Shown piece by piece: positions 25,740-34,311 of a stretch of 64,000 bases of DNA. The stretch is from G020353115 sp964640125 (GTDB lineage Bacteria > Bacteroidota > Bacteroidia > Bacteroidales > VadinHA17): contig CAZXGG010000012.1 in the NCBI GenBank assembly GCA_964640125.1, positions 1 through 64,000 of the forward strand. Reading direction: 5' to 3'. The notes beneath the pieces are model-generated. The model had not been told where the DNA came from. It saw only the letters and a list, made by a program, of their open reading frames with translations, and searched no databases. The position numbers and the translations under genes were made by a program. The number at the start of each line of letters is the position of its first letter. Within the stretch, counting starts at the first letter, position 1.

Positions 25740-26573
25740 ATGAAAAATATTCTTGTTCCCGTTGATTTTTCAAAAGATGCCATGAATGCATTTATGCATT
25801 CCATTCTGTTTGCAAACAAGCTAAAAGCAAACCTGCGTATGATCCATGTCAGGAAAAACAAAGATTATGACGAACCTTTTGTCTTGGATGGAACGGACTC
25901 GGGATATAGAAAGACCGTTGAGGAATTTTGCCAGGGTATTGTATCCAGGTACCTTCAAATATACAATGCCGGTGGAAAACTTGATTTTATAATTGAAAAG
26001 GGAAAGATCTATAAAGCCATTGTTGATCAGGCAAAAAAAGATAAAACCGATATCATCATTATGGGGACACACGGGATCTCCGGTTTTGAAGAATTCTGGC
26101 TGGGAAGTAATGCCTACCGTGTGGTTTCAAAAGCACCCTGCCCGGTATTGACCATCCGTAATGGATTTAAAAAGAAAACCATTGAGAAGATCGTTTTGCC
26201 AATTGATGCCCACCGTGAAACAAGGCAGAAAATTCCCATTACGGTGGAACTGGCAAAAGAGTTTGATGCAGAGGTTCATGTAGTGGATGTAAGGACAACC
26301 AACCGGAAGGATATTAAGAAAAGACTGAATCAATATGCAGACCAGGCTATGCGCTATGTGGAGGAGCATGGTGTAAAAGGAGTAAGAGGTTCGAAATACG
26401 GATCCAATATAGCAGATATCACCATTACCTATGCAGTTCATGTGAATGCCGAAATAATAGCCATTGTCAGCAACCAGAGAGGAACACCTTCCAATATGCA
26501 TTTGAGTACCACAGCCCAGCAAATAGTGAACCATTCTCCAATACCGATTCTAAGTATTTATCCGGATTTTTAA
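25740..26573 (+). CDS. Universal stress protein with two UspA domains
   Basis: Two tandem UspA folds (residues ~1-140 and ~145-277). The first has the complete ATP-binding pattern G-x2-G-x9-G-S (GTHG then GS in HGISGFEEFWLGSN); in the second the corresponding segment (NQRGTPSNMHLST) has lost it, so only one site should bind nucleotide. I start at the ATG at 25740; a GTG three bases earlier is less likely. The stop overlaps the start of the next gene (TAATG), so the SPOR-type protein is co-translated. Confidence 0.9.
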   Translation: MKNILVPVDFSKDAMNAFMHSILFANKLKANLRMIHVRKNKDYDEPFVLDGTDSGYRKTVEEFCQGIVSRYLQIYNAGGKLDFIIEKGKIYKAIVDQAKKDKTDIIIMGTHGISGFEEFWLGSNAYRVVSKAPCPVLTIRNGFKKKTIEKIVLPIDAHRETRQKIPITVELAKEFDAEVHVVDVRTTNRKDIKKRLNQYADQAMRYVEEHGVKGVRGSKYGSNIADITITYAVHVNAEIIAIVSNQRGTPSNMHLSTTAQQIVNHSPIPILSIYPDF

Positions 26574-27034
26574 TGTTGACAACAATCAAGTATCGGCTTC
26601 TGTTGGGATTATTCTTCATTCCCATTATAAATGTGTGGGGGCAGGAGTGGTCTGACAGGACGGCTCCTATGGATTCAAACCAGTTTCAGGAAGCCCAATT
26701 GCAAATATTCCAGGACCCGAGGCTTGAAACCCTTCTCCAACGGCACATTGACTATAACCGGAAGAAGCGAGGTATGAATGGATACCGTATCCAGATATTT
26801 TTTGGATCAGGCAGAACCGCACGAGCTAATGCCAATGAAACCAAAGCAAAATTCTTATCATACTTCCCCGATACCAAGGCTCATATACTCTATCAAAGCC
26901 CTTTTTATAAAGTCAGGGTGGGAGATTTCAGGACCAAAAATGAAGCCCTTAAATTCTATCGAAGGATACAGCGCATATTTCCAAACGCATACATCATCCC
27001 CGATACAATTGAATTCCCGGAGTTGGAGGATTGA
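26573..27034 (+). CDS. Exported SPOR-domain protein
   Basis: 153 residues with a signal peptide (LLLGLFFIPIINVWGQ). The C-terminal half (NGYRIQIFFGSGRTARANANE ... FYKVRVGDFRTKNEALKFYRRI) is a SPOR domain, which in other bacteria binds denuded peptidoglycan glycan strands at division or remodelling sites. Its coupling to a universal stress protein gene is unusual. A stem-loop follows at 27061-27087. Confidence 0.82.
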   Translation: MLTTIKYRLLLGLFFIPIINVWGQEWSDRTAPMDSNQFQEAQLQIFQDPRLETLLQRHIDYNRKKRGMNGYRIQIFFGSGRTARANANETKAKFLSYFPDTKAHILYQSPFYKVRVGDFRTKNEALKFYRRIQRIFPNAYIIPDTIEFPELED

Positions 27035-27060
27035 CCTGTTAATAAGTTCTTGATATTAAC

Positions 27061-27087
27061 TCAATCCGTCGATTGCTGACGGATTGA
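27061..27087. repeat. Perfect 10-bp stem-loop
   Basis: Arms TCAATCCGTC and GACGGATTGA with a 7-nt loop, 26 nt after the SPOR gene and 45 nt before the PurF-like gene. No T-run follows on either strand, so it is either a 3'-end stabilising hairpin or an operator for the purF-like genes. Confidence 0.6.
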
Positions 27088-27132
27088 AATAATGGATAAA
27101 TTAACCTTCTCAATCACATAATATACTTCCTG

Positions 27133-28536
27133 ATGGGTGGATTTTTTGGCACAATTTCAAAAAAATCGTGCATTAATGAATTGTTTTATGGCACCGATTA
27201 TCATTCACATCTTGGTACTCGCAGAGGTGGAATAGCGGCTTTCGGTAAAGAGGGATTTACCCGGAGGATTCATAACATAGAAAACTCCTATTTCAGAACC
27301 AAGTTTGAAAATGATCTCTCTGATTTTAAAGGAGAAAGTGGAATTGGTGTAATCAGTGATACCGAATCCCAACCCGTTCTGGTCAATTCTCATCTTGGTA
27401 AGTTTGCCATTGTTACGGTTGGGAAGGTGGTTAACCTGGATGATCTGGAGAAGATGGCATTGAAAAAGAGATGGCATTTTTCAGAGACGGGTTTTAATGG
27501 GGCGAATCCATCCGAAATGGCCGCCATGCTGATCAATGAAGGGAGTACCATGGAAGAGGGAATAAAGATCGTACAGGAAAAAATTCGGGGTTCCCTTTCT
27601 CTATTGATACTCACTGAAGGTGGGATCTTTGCAGCCCGTGATAAATTGGGAAGAACCCCGATAGTTATTGGTAAAAACAGTACCTCCTATGCCGTTGCAT
27701 CTGAGTCAAGTTGCTTCCCTACACTTGGCTATCGGGTGGAGAAATACCTTGGACCGGGAGAGATCCTGTTTTTAACCGCTGAGGGATATGAACAACGGGT
27801 GCCACAACGGGAGAAAATGCAGGTATGTGCTTTCTTATGGGTCTACTACGGATACCCTGCTTCCAGTTATGAGGGAATAAATGTAGAACAGACACGATAC
27901 AATTGCGGTGCAGCTCTTGCAGCCAAGGATGATGTTGTGGCAGATTATGTATCAGGAATTCCCGATTCAGGAATAGGTCATGCCATCGGGTATGCTAAAG
28001 AAAAAGGAATACCCTATATGCGGCCATACGTAAAATATACGCCTACCTGGCCCCGAAGTTTTATGCCAAGCAACCAGTCAGACAGGGACCTGGTCGCTAA
28101 AATGAAACTGATACCTGTTCAACCCTTGATTAAAGATAAACGAGTTGTCTTTTGTGATGATTCCATCGTACGGGGAACGCAACTGAAAGATAATGCTCAG
28201 ATATTTTATGAATACGGAGTGAAGGAGATCCACATGAGAATTGCCGGTCCCCCGCTCTGTTATGCCTGTGAATTCCTCAATTTCTCTACATCCCGGTCCA
28301 CGTTGGAATTGGCTGCCAGAAAAGCCATCCATCAGTTGGAGGGGAAAGATGATAAATACCTTGATGAGTATGCCATTTCGGGAACAGAGAAAAACAGGGA
28401 GATGGTGGAATGCATAAGGAAACGATTACAGCTTACCAGCTTGAAATATCAGCACCTGGATGATCTGATTGATGCAATCGGTTTACCCAAAGAGAAAATT
28501 TGTACCCATTGCTATGATGGTTCCAGTTATTTTTAA
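27133..28536 (+). CDS. PurF-like phosphoribosyltransferase with degenerate glutaminase domain
   Basis: Same two-domain plan as amidophosphoribosyltransferase: N-terminal Ntn glutaminase fold, then a phosphoribosyltransferase domain with an intact PRPP motif (VVFCDDSIVRGTQLKD). The glutaminase residues are lost: the start reads MGGFFG where the mature enzyme needs an N-terminal Cys, the Arg-containing GHxRY motif is replaced by GVISDTES, and the oxyanion-hole Asn-Gly is replaced by TVGKV. It should therefore be unable to hydrolyse glutamine by itself. It is followed 58 nt downstream by a second purF-type gene. Possible roles are ammonia-dependent synthesis or a regulatory or structural partner of the second protein. 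Confidence 0.85.
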   Translation: MGGFFGTISKKSCINELFYGTDYHSHLGTRRGGIAAFGKEGFTRRIHNIENSYFRTKFENDLSDFKGESGIGVISDTESQPVLVNSHLGKFAIVTVGKVVNLDDLEKMALKKRWHFSETGFNGANPSEMAAMLINEGSTMEEGIKIVQEKIRGSLSLLILTEGGIFAARDKLGRTPIVIGKNSTSYAVASESSCFPTLGYRVEKYLGPGEILFLTAEGYEQRVPQREKMQVCAFLWVYYGYPASSYEGINVEQTRYNCGAALAAKDDVVADYVSGIPDSGIGHAIGYAKEKGIPYMRPYVKYTPTWPRSFMPSNQSDRDLVAKMKLIPVQPLIKDKRVVFCDDSIVRGTQLKDNAQIFYEYGVKEIHMRIAGPPLCYACEFLNFSTSRSTLELAARKAIHQLEGKDDKYLDEYAISGTEKNREMVECIRKRLQLTSLKYQHLDDLIDAIGLPKEKICTHCYDGSSYF

Positions 28537-28594
28537 AAAATCTCTTTTTTATTGATTACTTTTGTCTTCTTGTTGATTATCATCAATCCGTCCC

Positions 28595-30496
28595 ATGAGT
28601 GAAATGATCAAACATGAGTGTGGCATTGGATTACTCCGGTTACGCAAACCCCTGGAATACTATCAAGAGAAATATGGTACATGGATGTATGGTTTGCAGA
28701 AGCTTTACCTTTTAATGGAAAAGCAACATAACAGGGGACAGGATGGAGCAGGAATTGCCAACCTGAAACTGGATCTCACACCGGGGCATAAGTACCTTTT
28801 TAAGCAACGTTCGAACGACCCAAATCCCCTTAAGCGGGTGTTCGACAAAATCTACAGGGGATTTGAAGAACATCAGATCTACCATCCCGAATTAATGAAC
28901 GATACCCGGTGGGTAAAGGAAAACCTTCCCTTTGCCGGGGAACTCTTTATTGGCCATCTGCGTTATGGTACGTATGGTAATTATGACATTTCGTTTGTCC
29001 ATCCCGTAACCAGAGAAAATAACTGGAAATCCCGTAACCTTGTCCTTGCCGGAAACTTCAATCTGACCAACGTGGATGAATTGTTTGATATTCTCGTTGA
29101 CCTGGGACAAACGCCTAAAAACTATTCCGATACGGTTACTATTCTTGAGAATGTGGGGCACTACCTCGATGAAGAAAACCAGGAACTTTTCAGGAATTAT
29201 AAGAAAAAGGGATTACAGAACATGGAGATATCCCCGTTGATAGAGGAAAACCTCGATGTGGCTAAAGTCCTTTTCCGGGCAAGCAAGAAATGGGATGGTG
29301 GGTATGTTATCGCTGGCATGATCGGTCATGGCGATGGATTTGTTTTCAGAGATCCGTGGGGAATACGCCCCGGATTTTATTATTATGACGACGAAATCGC
29401 CGTTGTAGCTTCTGAAAGACCGGTTATACAAACGGTCATGAATGTACCGGCTAATTCAATTCACGAGATCCCTCCAGGCTTTGCCTTTATCGTAAGAAAA
29501 TCCGGCGAGATCAAAATGGAGACCGTAAGAGAACCACAAGAAAGAAAATCCTGTTCGTTTGAAAGAATTTACTTCTCCAGGGGAAGTGACAGGGATATCT
29601 ATGCTGAACGGAAAAAACTGGGTGAATTGCTAACACCAGCCATACTGGATGCCGTTGATTATGATGTTGAAAATACGGTCTTTTCGTTTATTCCGAATAC
29701 TGCTGAGACGGCATTTCTGGGAATGACAGCAGGTGTTGAAAATTACCTTAATCAGATAAAAACGGAGAAGATTCTTGCCCTGGGAAACAAATTGACCAAG
29801 GAGGAACTGAATAAACTGATGGGATTGAAACCACGGGTAGAAAAAGTAGCGGTTAAGGATGTTAAACTGAGGACCTTCATTGCTGAAGATAAAGGCAGGG
29901 ACGATCTTGTAGGTCATGTCTATGATATAACCTGGGATAGTGTGAGGGAAGGATCGGATAACCTGGTGATAATCGACGATTCCATTGTTAGAGGTACTAC
30001 ATTGAAATACAGCATTATCCGAATACTTGACCGGTTAAATCCCAAACGGATATTCGTGGTCTCTTCCTCTCCCCAGATCAGGTACCCCGACTGCTATGGG
30101 ATCGATATGGCAAAGCTTGGCGATTTTATTGCATTCAGAGCAGCCATTGAATTATTGAAAGAAACCGGACAGGAATCAATCATTAATGAGGTGTATCAGA
30201 AAGCGAAAGAACAGGAAAATTTGCCCAAGGAGGATGCCATCAATTGCGTCAGGGATATTTATGCTCCCTTTTCAGCAGATGAAATTTCTGATAAGATTGC
30301 CAGTATGTTGAAAACCCCTGAAATCAAAGCTGAGATTAAAGTGGTATATCAATCCATTGAAAATCTGCACACCGCTATTCCGGATCATCCGGGCGACTGG
30401 TATTTTACCGGAAATTATCCCACACCGGGAGGCAATAAAGTGGTCATTACATCCTTTATAAACTTCATGGAAGGCAGGGATCAACGGGCTTATTGA
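28595..30496 (+). CDS. purF: Amidophosphoribosyltransferase (PurF-type, large form)
   Basis: Candidate for the first committed step of purine synthesis, PRPP plus glutamine to phosphoribosylamine. The glutaminase domain has Cys in HECGIGLL, but at position 9, so the eight preceding residues must be removed (a propeptide) or the nucleophile is internal. The Arg motif GHLRYGTYG and an Asn in AGNFNLTN are present, although the Gly expected after the Asn is Phe. The PRPP motif is LVIIDDSIVRGTTLKYS. At 633 aa it is much longer than the ~470-aa classical enzyme, with an extra ~130-residue C-terminal part. Tandem with the degenerate paralogue. Confidence 0.88.
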   Translation: MSEMIKHECGIGLLRLRKPLEYYQEKYGTWMYGLQKLYLLMEKQHNRGQDGAGIANLKLDLTPGHKYLFKQRSNDPNPLKRVFDKIYRGFEEHQIYHPELMNDTRWVKENLPFAGELFIGHLRYGTYGNYDISFVHPVTRENNWKSRNLVLAGNFNLTNVDELFDILVDLGQTPKNYSDTVTILENVGHYLDEENQELFRNYKKKGLQNMEISPLIEENLDVAKVLFRASKKWDGGYVIAGMIGHGDGFVFRDPWGIRPGFYYYDDEIAVVASERPVIQTVMNVPANSIHEIPPGFAFIVRKSGEIKMETVREPQERKSCSFERIYFSRGSDRDIYAERKKLGELLTPAILDAVDYDVENTVFSFIPNTAETAFLGMTAGVENYLNQIKTEKILALGNKLTKEELNKLMGLKPRVEKVAVKDVKLRTFIAEDKGRDDLVGHVYDITWDSVREGSDNLVIIDDSIVRGTTLKYSIIRILDRLNPKRIFVVSSSPQIRYPDCYGIDMAKLGDFIAFRAAIELLKETGQESIINEVYQKAKEQENLPKEDAINCVRDIYAPFSADEISDKIASMLKTPEIKAEIKVVYQSIENLHTAIPDHPGDWYFTGNYPTPGGNKVVITSFINFMEGRDQRAY

Positions 30497-30516
30497 TAAA
30501 GTGGAGTCAGCCCCCA

Positions 30517-31464
30517 CTATCCCGATGGGAGCTTGTAATCTTTTCTGTAGGAGGAAAGATGCCTGTTTACTTTCGAAATGTACATGTCTTTCAGAGTAAT
30601 CATAATCCCGGTTTCCTGAACATTCCCAAAATTCTTGCTGATTACCGTACCAAATGTTTTCATCGTGGGGGATAGATTCATATACGCATTGATCAGCGGA
30701 GGTATGTTTTCCCCTTTTGCTCGAACTTTCTGGGAGAGAATCTTGTAATCTTCCAGGTAGGTCTTCCCGCAAAAGAGTGTTTTTAAGTGTTCCAGGTCCC
30801 AATCCAGTTCAAGCGGTTCAATGGGGACAACCAGCTGTTCTTCATCCCTGAAATGCTTCATGAGAAAATAGAGGATATAATCCCTGCCCTCCTTGTTAAA
30901 CTGAGGATACATGGTGACCTTACCAAAAAAATAATGGATTTCGGGATTATCAATCATCAGTGCACCCAATCCGTCCCAGAGATTGTCCAGGGCAAACAAA
31001 CCCTTCCTCGATCCGCTGGTCGACTGATAGGCCGGTTGCACAAAAGATCGTCCTAACTCCCCCAGGTGTGGCAAGTAATCCCGGATGAATTGATCGGAAA
31101 AATGAAACAGCTCCGAGGTTGCTAACCGCTTGATGCCATCAAAATCCCCCTTCGTTTTATTGCATAAGTAAAACCGGTATCCCCCCAGGATCTCTTTCTC
31201 CTCCGGATCCCAAACAATCAATTGCTGATAGGGATCATCGGATGTGTCAAATTCATCGATATCAAGCGCTTTCCCGGTTCCACCTCCCGCTGCCCTGAAG
31301 GTTAACTCCCTTAACCTCCCAATCTCTCTCATTAAAAAAGGGGAATCATGATGCGTGAAAACATACACTTCTTTGTTCCCGTTGTTTGTTTTCCGGACGA
31401 ATCGTTCCGGGGTTAATTCCTTTTCAAGATCCACCCTGGGTACAGTAGATATTATTCGTTCCAT
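30517..31464 (-). CDS. glsB: GNAT-fold N-acyltransferase, glycine/ornithine lipid type (GlsB-like)
   Basis: Predicted to N-acylate an amino acid (glycine in the Bacteroides thetaiotaomicron homologue) with a 3-hydroxy fatty acid, first step in acylated amino-acid lipid synthesis. The GNAT/OlsB pattern is clear: REIGRLRELTFRAAGGGTGKALDIDEFD, then ILGGYRFYLCN and ELGRSFVQPAYQ. It lies 72 nt downstream of the PlsC-type gene, matching the known glsA-glsB pairing. 315 aa. No hemolysin activity should be inferred from old annotations. Confidence 0.83.
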   Translation of the reverse strand: MERIISTVPRVDLEKELTPERFVRKTNNGNKEVYVFTHHDSPFLMREIGRLRELTFRAAGGGTGKALDIDEFDTSDDPYQQLIVWDPEEKEILGGYRFYLCNKTKGDFDGIKRLATSELFHFSDQFIRDYLPHLGELGRSFVQPAYQSTSGSRKGLFALDNLWDGLGALMIDNPEIHYFFGKVTMYPQFNKEGRDYILYFLMKHFRDEEQLVVPIEPLELDWDLEHLKTLFCGKTYLEDYKILSQKVRAKGENIPPLINAYMNLSPTMKTFGTVISKNFGNVQETGIMITLKDMYISKVNRHLSSYRKDYKLPSG

Positions 31465-31536
31465 AAAAAACTGGTTTGAATTACTAAATTTAATAAAATA
31501 ATTGATGACACTTCATCTCAGAAAATCATAACGAAA

Positions 31537-32376
31537 TTACATTGCACCCCCCAATTCATAAACATGATCTTTTAACCAGTTGGCCCACTCCTGATGGGTT
31601 GCGGATTTATCAAAGGTTGTGTATGGAATTGGCTTCCCAAATTTCATCCTGATTTTTTTATCTTTCTGCATGAACATTTCATCAAAAAGATAAAACATTT
31701 CAATGTTTATTTTTAACCTTAAAAACTTTCTGATGTTTGCAAGGGTATAAAAGAAATTTGAATTTTTTCCGGAAAAATGGACCGGGATAATATCCCGTTC
31801 ATGCTGTATCGCTTTGATGATAACATGTTTTTTCCATTCCACATCCATAATTTTTCCGGAGGTCTTCCGCGAACATAAACCGGCCGGGAAATAGAGTATC
31901 TGAGAGTCCGACCGGTAGCCCTCCTCCATCTGCTGTACTGCTTCCCTCGATTGTCCCCCCAATTTATTGATGGGAAGGAAAATGGTCCGGAGGTTTGGGA
32001 TGTTGAACAGAAGATCATTGACGGGAAAAAGCAAATCGGGAAATATCTTTCCAACCTCCTTAATAAATACCATGCCATCCAATCCACCCAGCGGATGATT
32101 TGCTACAAAAATAAACCGGCCCTCTTTGGGGACATTCTCCAAACCCTCAACCGTATGGGTTATCTGCATGATATCAAGCGCCCCGTTTATAAACTCCAAC
32201 CCCTCAAAGTCCTTCTTTTCCGTGAGGATAAAGTTAAGTTCATCCTGATGGATCACTCGCTTAATGTATCGAAGTAGGAATCCAGGCAGTATCCGATACA
32301 ATCCTGGCTTACTCTGACGGATTATTTGATCGATATATATCCTGTTATCGTTGGTGGTTGATCCTGTATTGTTCAC
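31537..32376 (-). CDS. glsA: PlsC-type O-acyltransferase, glycine-lipid type (GlsA-like)
   Basis: Predicted to add the second acyl chain to N-acylated amino acid, completing a phosphorus-free membrane lipid. Acyltransferase motif I reads FVANHPLGGLDG, with five instead of four residues between His and Asp. Motif III-like FPAGLCSRK and the later IPVHFSGKNS fit the group. It starts with GTG at 32376. It is first of the pair with glsB and divergent from mraZ across 184 nt. Confidence 0.83.
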   Translation of the reverse strand: MNNTGSTTNDNRIYIDQIIRQSKPGLYRILPGFLLRYIKRVIHQDELNFILTEKKDFEGLEFINGALDIMQITHTVEGLENVPKEGRFIFVANHPLGGLDGMVFIKEVGKIFPDLLFPVNDLLFNIPNLRTIFLPINKLGGQSREAVQQMEEGYRSDSQILYFPAGLCSRKTSGKIMDVEWKKHVIIKAIQHERDIIPVHFSGKNSNFFYTLANIRKFLRLKINIEMFYLFDEMFMQKDKKIRMKFGKPIPYTTFDKSATHQEWANWLKDHVYELGGAM

Positions 32377-32486
32377 ACGTTAAAAATTTGACCTGCAGCT
32401 AGCAAGATTGAATGCAATACAAAATTATTAAAAATTCACGTGTTGTACTATAGATAAACCTTTTCGGATATAAAGTTTTCAACAAA

Positions 32487-32546
32487 GTGGTAAAAAATGG
32501 GTAAAAGTGGTAGAAAGTGGGAAAAATTTCTATATTTTTACATTTT
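32487..32546 (+). promoter_or_regulatory. MraZ-box repeats and promoter of the division cluster
   Basis: Four TGG cores start at 32488, 32498, 32508 and 32518, exactly 10 bp apart, each followed by an A-rich spacer (for example GTGGTAAAAA, ATGGGTAAAA). This is the spacing of the direct repeats bound by MraZ octamers in other bacteria. Overlapping -7-like elements TATATTTT (32531-32538) and TACATTTT (32539-32546) follow, 14-30 nt before the mraZ ATG. Autorepression of the dcw operon by MraZ is inferred. Confidence 0.7.
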
Positions 32547-32560
32547 AAGATGATTTTGTT

Positions 32561-33028
32561 ATGACAACTTTCATTGGTGAATATTCGTGCAAAGTAGATG
32601 CAAAGGGGCGAATCATGCTGCCTGCAGCATTTAAAAAGCAAATGCCCTCAACGGCCAATGACAAATTTGTTGTAAAGAAAGACATTTTTGAGCAATGTCT
32701 TGTCATGTACCCAATGGATGAATGGGAGAGGCAGAACAAACTGATAAGAAGTAAGTTAAATCCTTATAATAAAGAGCACAACCGGTTCCTTCGAAATTTT
32801 TACCGTGGTACGGCAGAGTTGATCCTTGACAGCAATAACCGGATGTTGATTCCCAAAAGGTTACTTGAGCTGGTGGGCATAAGGAAAGAGGTCATTCTGG
32901 CAGGGCAGGATGGTAAAATAGAGATCTGGGCTAAAGATATATACGATAGAGCAGCGGAAGGTGAGGATGAATTTGCATCCCTTGCTGAAAAGATCATGGG
33001 TGGTACCTTGAACGAACAGAATGAATAA
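32561..33028 (+). CDS. mraZ: Division/cell wall cluster transcriptional regulator MraZ
   Basis: Two AbrB-like half domains: the opening FIGEYSCKVDAKGRIMLPAAFK and the second copy DSNNRMLIPKRLLELVGI, each with the DXXXR-type DNA-contact motif. Forms ring-shaped oligomers that bind the tandem TGG repeats just upstream. 155 aa. Its stop overlaps the rsmH start (TAATG). Confidence 0.95.
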   Translation: MTTFIGEYSCKVDAKGRIMLPAAFKKQMPSTANDKFVVKKDIFEQCLVMYPMDEWERQNKLIRSKLNPYNKEHNRFLRNFYRGTAELILDSNNRMLIPKRLLELVGIRKEVILAGQDGKIEIWAKDIYDRAAEGEDEFASLAEKIMGGTLNEQNE

Positions 33029-33927
33029 TGACATATCATACACCGGTTCTTTTAAACGAGAGTGTGGATGGATTGGAAATTAATCCGGAGGGAATCTATG
33101 TAGATGCGACATTCGGGGGAGGAGGGCATTCAAGGGAAATCATTCAGCGACTAAAAACCGGTCGTTTAATTGCGTTTGATCAGGATGAAGATGCTGAAAG
33201 AAATGTAATTAAGGACGAACGGTTTTTGTTTATAAATCAGAATTTCAGGTATTTAAGAAATAACCTGAAATACCATGGCATCCAATCCATTGATGGTTTA
33301 TTAGCCGATCTGGGGGTATCTTCTCACCATCTGGACGTGCAGGAAAGAGGATTTTCATTTTCCCACAGGGGAGGGTTGGATATGCGCATGAACAGGAGAG
33401 CTTCTCTGACAGCCGGGAAAGTGCTTAACAGCTATAGTGAAGAGGATCTCCAGGGCATCTTTTCCTCTTATGGAGAGATCAGGAATAGTAAAAAGCTGGC
33501 ACACCAGATTATTCAGGCGAGGAGGGAGAGGACGGTTGAGGAGGTACAACAATTTGTCGAATTGATCGGACCTTGTATGCCAGCGAAGCATGAAAGTAAA
33601 TATCTGGCTAAGGTTTTTCAGGCACTCCGTATTGAGGTTAACCGGGAATTGGATTGCCTGAATGAATTATTGGTGCAATGTGTAGATCTGATTAAAAAAG
33701 AGGGTCGCCTTGTCATGATCACCTATCACTCACTTGAGGACAGAATTGTCAAGAATTTTATCAGATCGGGTAATGCAGATGGTTTGTTAGATAAGGATTT
33801 TTACGGGAATATTAAGGTGCCTTTTGCTCCGGTAAACAAGAAAGTTATTGTTCCGGGAGCGACCGAAATACGCAGGAATAGCAGGGCACGAAGTGCAAAA
33901 TTGAGAATTGCCAGAAAGGTGATATGA
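33028..33927 (+). CDS. rsmH: 16S rRNA (cytosine-1402-N4)-methyltransferase RsmH
   Basis: SAM-dependent enzyme methylating C1402 of 16S rRNA, formerly MraW. Motifs: YHTPVLLNESVDGL at the start, the SAM-binding VDATFGGGGHSREI, LLADLGVSSHHLD and the MITYHSLEDRIVKNF block near the end. 299 aa, full length. Overlaps mraZ by 1 nt and ftsL by 4 nt (ATGA). Confidence 0.96.
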   Translation: MTYHTPVLLNESVDGLEINPEGIYVDATFGGGGHSREIIQRLKTGRLIAFDQDEDAERNVIKDERFLFINQNFRYLRNNLKYHGIQSIDGLLADLGVSSHHLDVQERGFSFSHRGGLDMRMNRRASLTAGKVLNSYSEEDLQGIFSSYGEIRNSKKLAHQIIQARRERTVEEVQQFVELIGPCMPAKHESKYLAKVFQALRIEVNRELDCLNELLVQCVDLIKKEGRLVMITYHSLEDRIVKNFIRSGNADGLLDKDFYGNIKVPFAPVNKKVIVPGATEIRRNSRARSAKLRIARKVI

Positions 33928-34301
33928 GAAAAGGAAGAAACATAGAGTTTATTGAAGATCAACATGCACAGAAAGAGACAAGAAAAAGCTCTTTCCGGAA
34001 TTTTATCGATGGTACGGTGCTAACCAGGGAGACGGTCATCAAACAACTACCCTATATCATTTTTGTTGTGTTTCTGGCAATCCTCTACATCGGGAACAGG
34101 TATCATGCCGAGAAAGTAGTCAGAGAAACCGTTTCTCTTCAAAATGAGGTAAAGGAACTGCGGGCGGAAGCCATTACAACATCTGCCGAGCTGATGTCTA
34201 AAAGCCGCCAATCTGCAGTGACAAAAATGGTAGAAGAGAATGATTTGGGTTTGGAAGAGCTCCTTGATCCACCCGAGAAGATTGTATTGAATAAAAAGTA
34301 G
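33924..34301 (+). CDS. ftsL: FtsL-like division protein
   Basis: 125-residue bitopic protein: a cytoplasmic basic part, one TM (YIIFVVFLAILYIGNRY, ~49-65) and a periplasmic coiled coil (EKVVRETVSLQNEVKELRAEA). Position between rsmH and ftsI and this layout identify it as FtsL; sequence alone is weakly conserved. With FtsQ and a FtsB-like partner it would recruit FtsW/FtsI. Confidence 0.82.
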   Translation: MRKGRNIEFIEDQHAQKETRKSSFRNFIDGTVLTRETVIKQLPYIIFVVFLAILYIGNRYHAEKVVRETVSLQNEVKELRAEAITTSAELMSKSRQSAVTKMVEENDLGLEELLDPPEKIVLNKK

Positions 34302-34311
34302 ATCGATTCAC

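Noticed and set aside
30272..30802. 176-codon minus-strand frame across the purF/glsB junction
   Set aside because: Overlaps the ends of two well-supported genes and shows no domain.
32399..32641. 80-codon minus-strand frame upstream of glsA
   Set aside because: It covers the MraZ boxes and the mraZ start; composition is that of AT-rich intergenic DNA.
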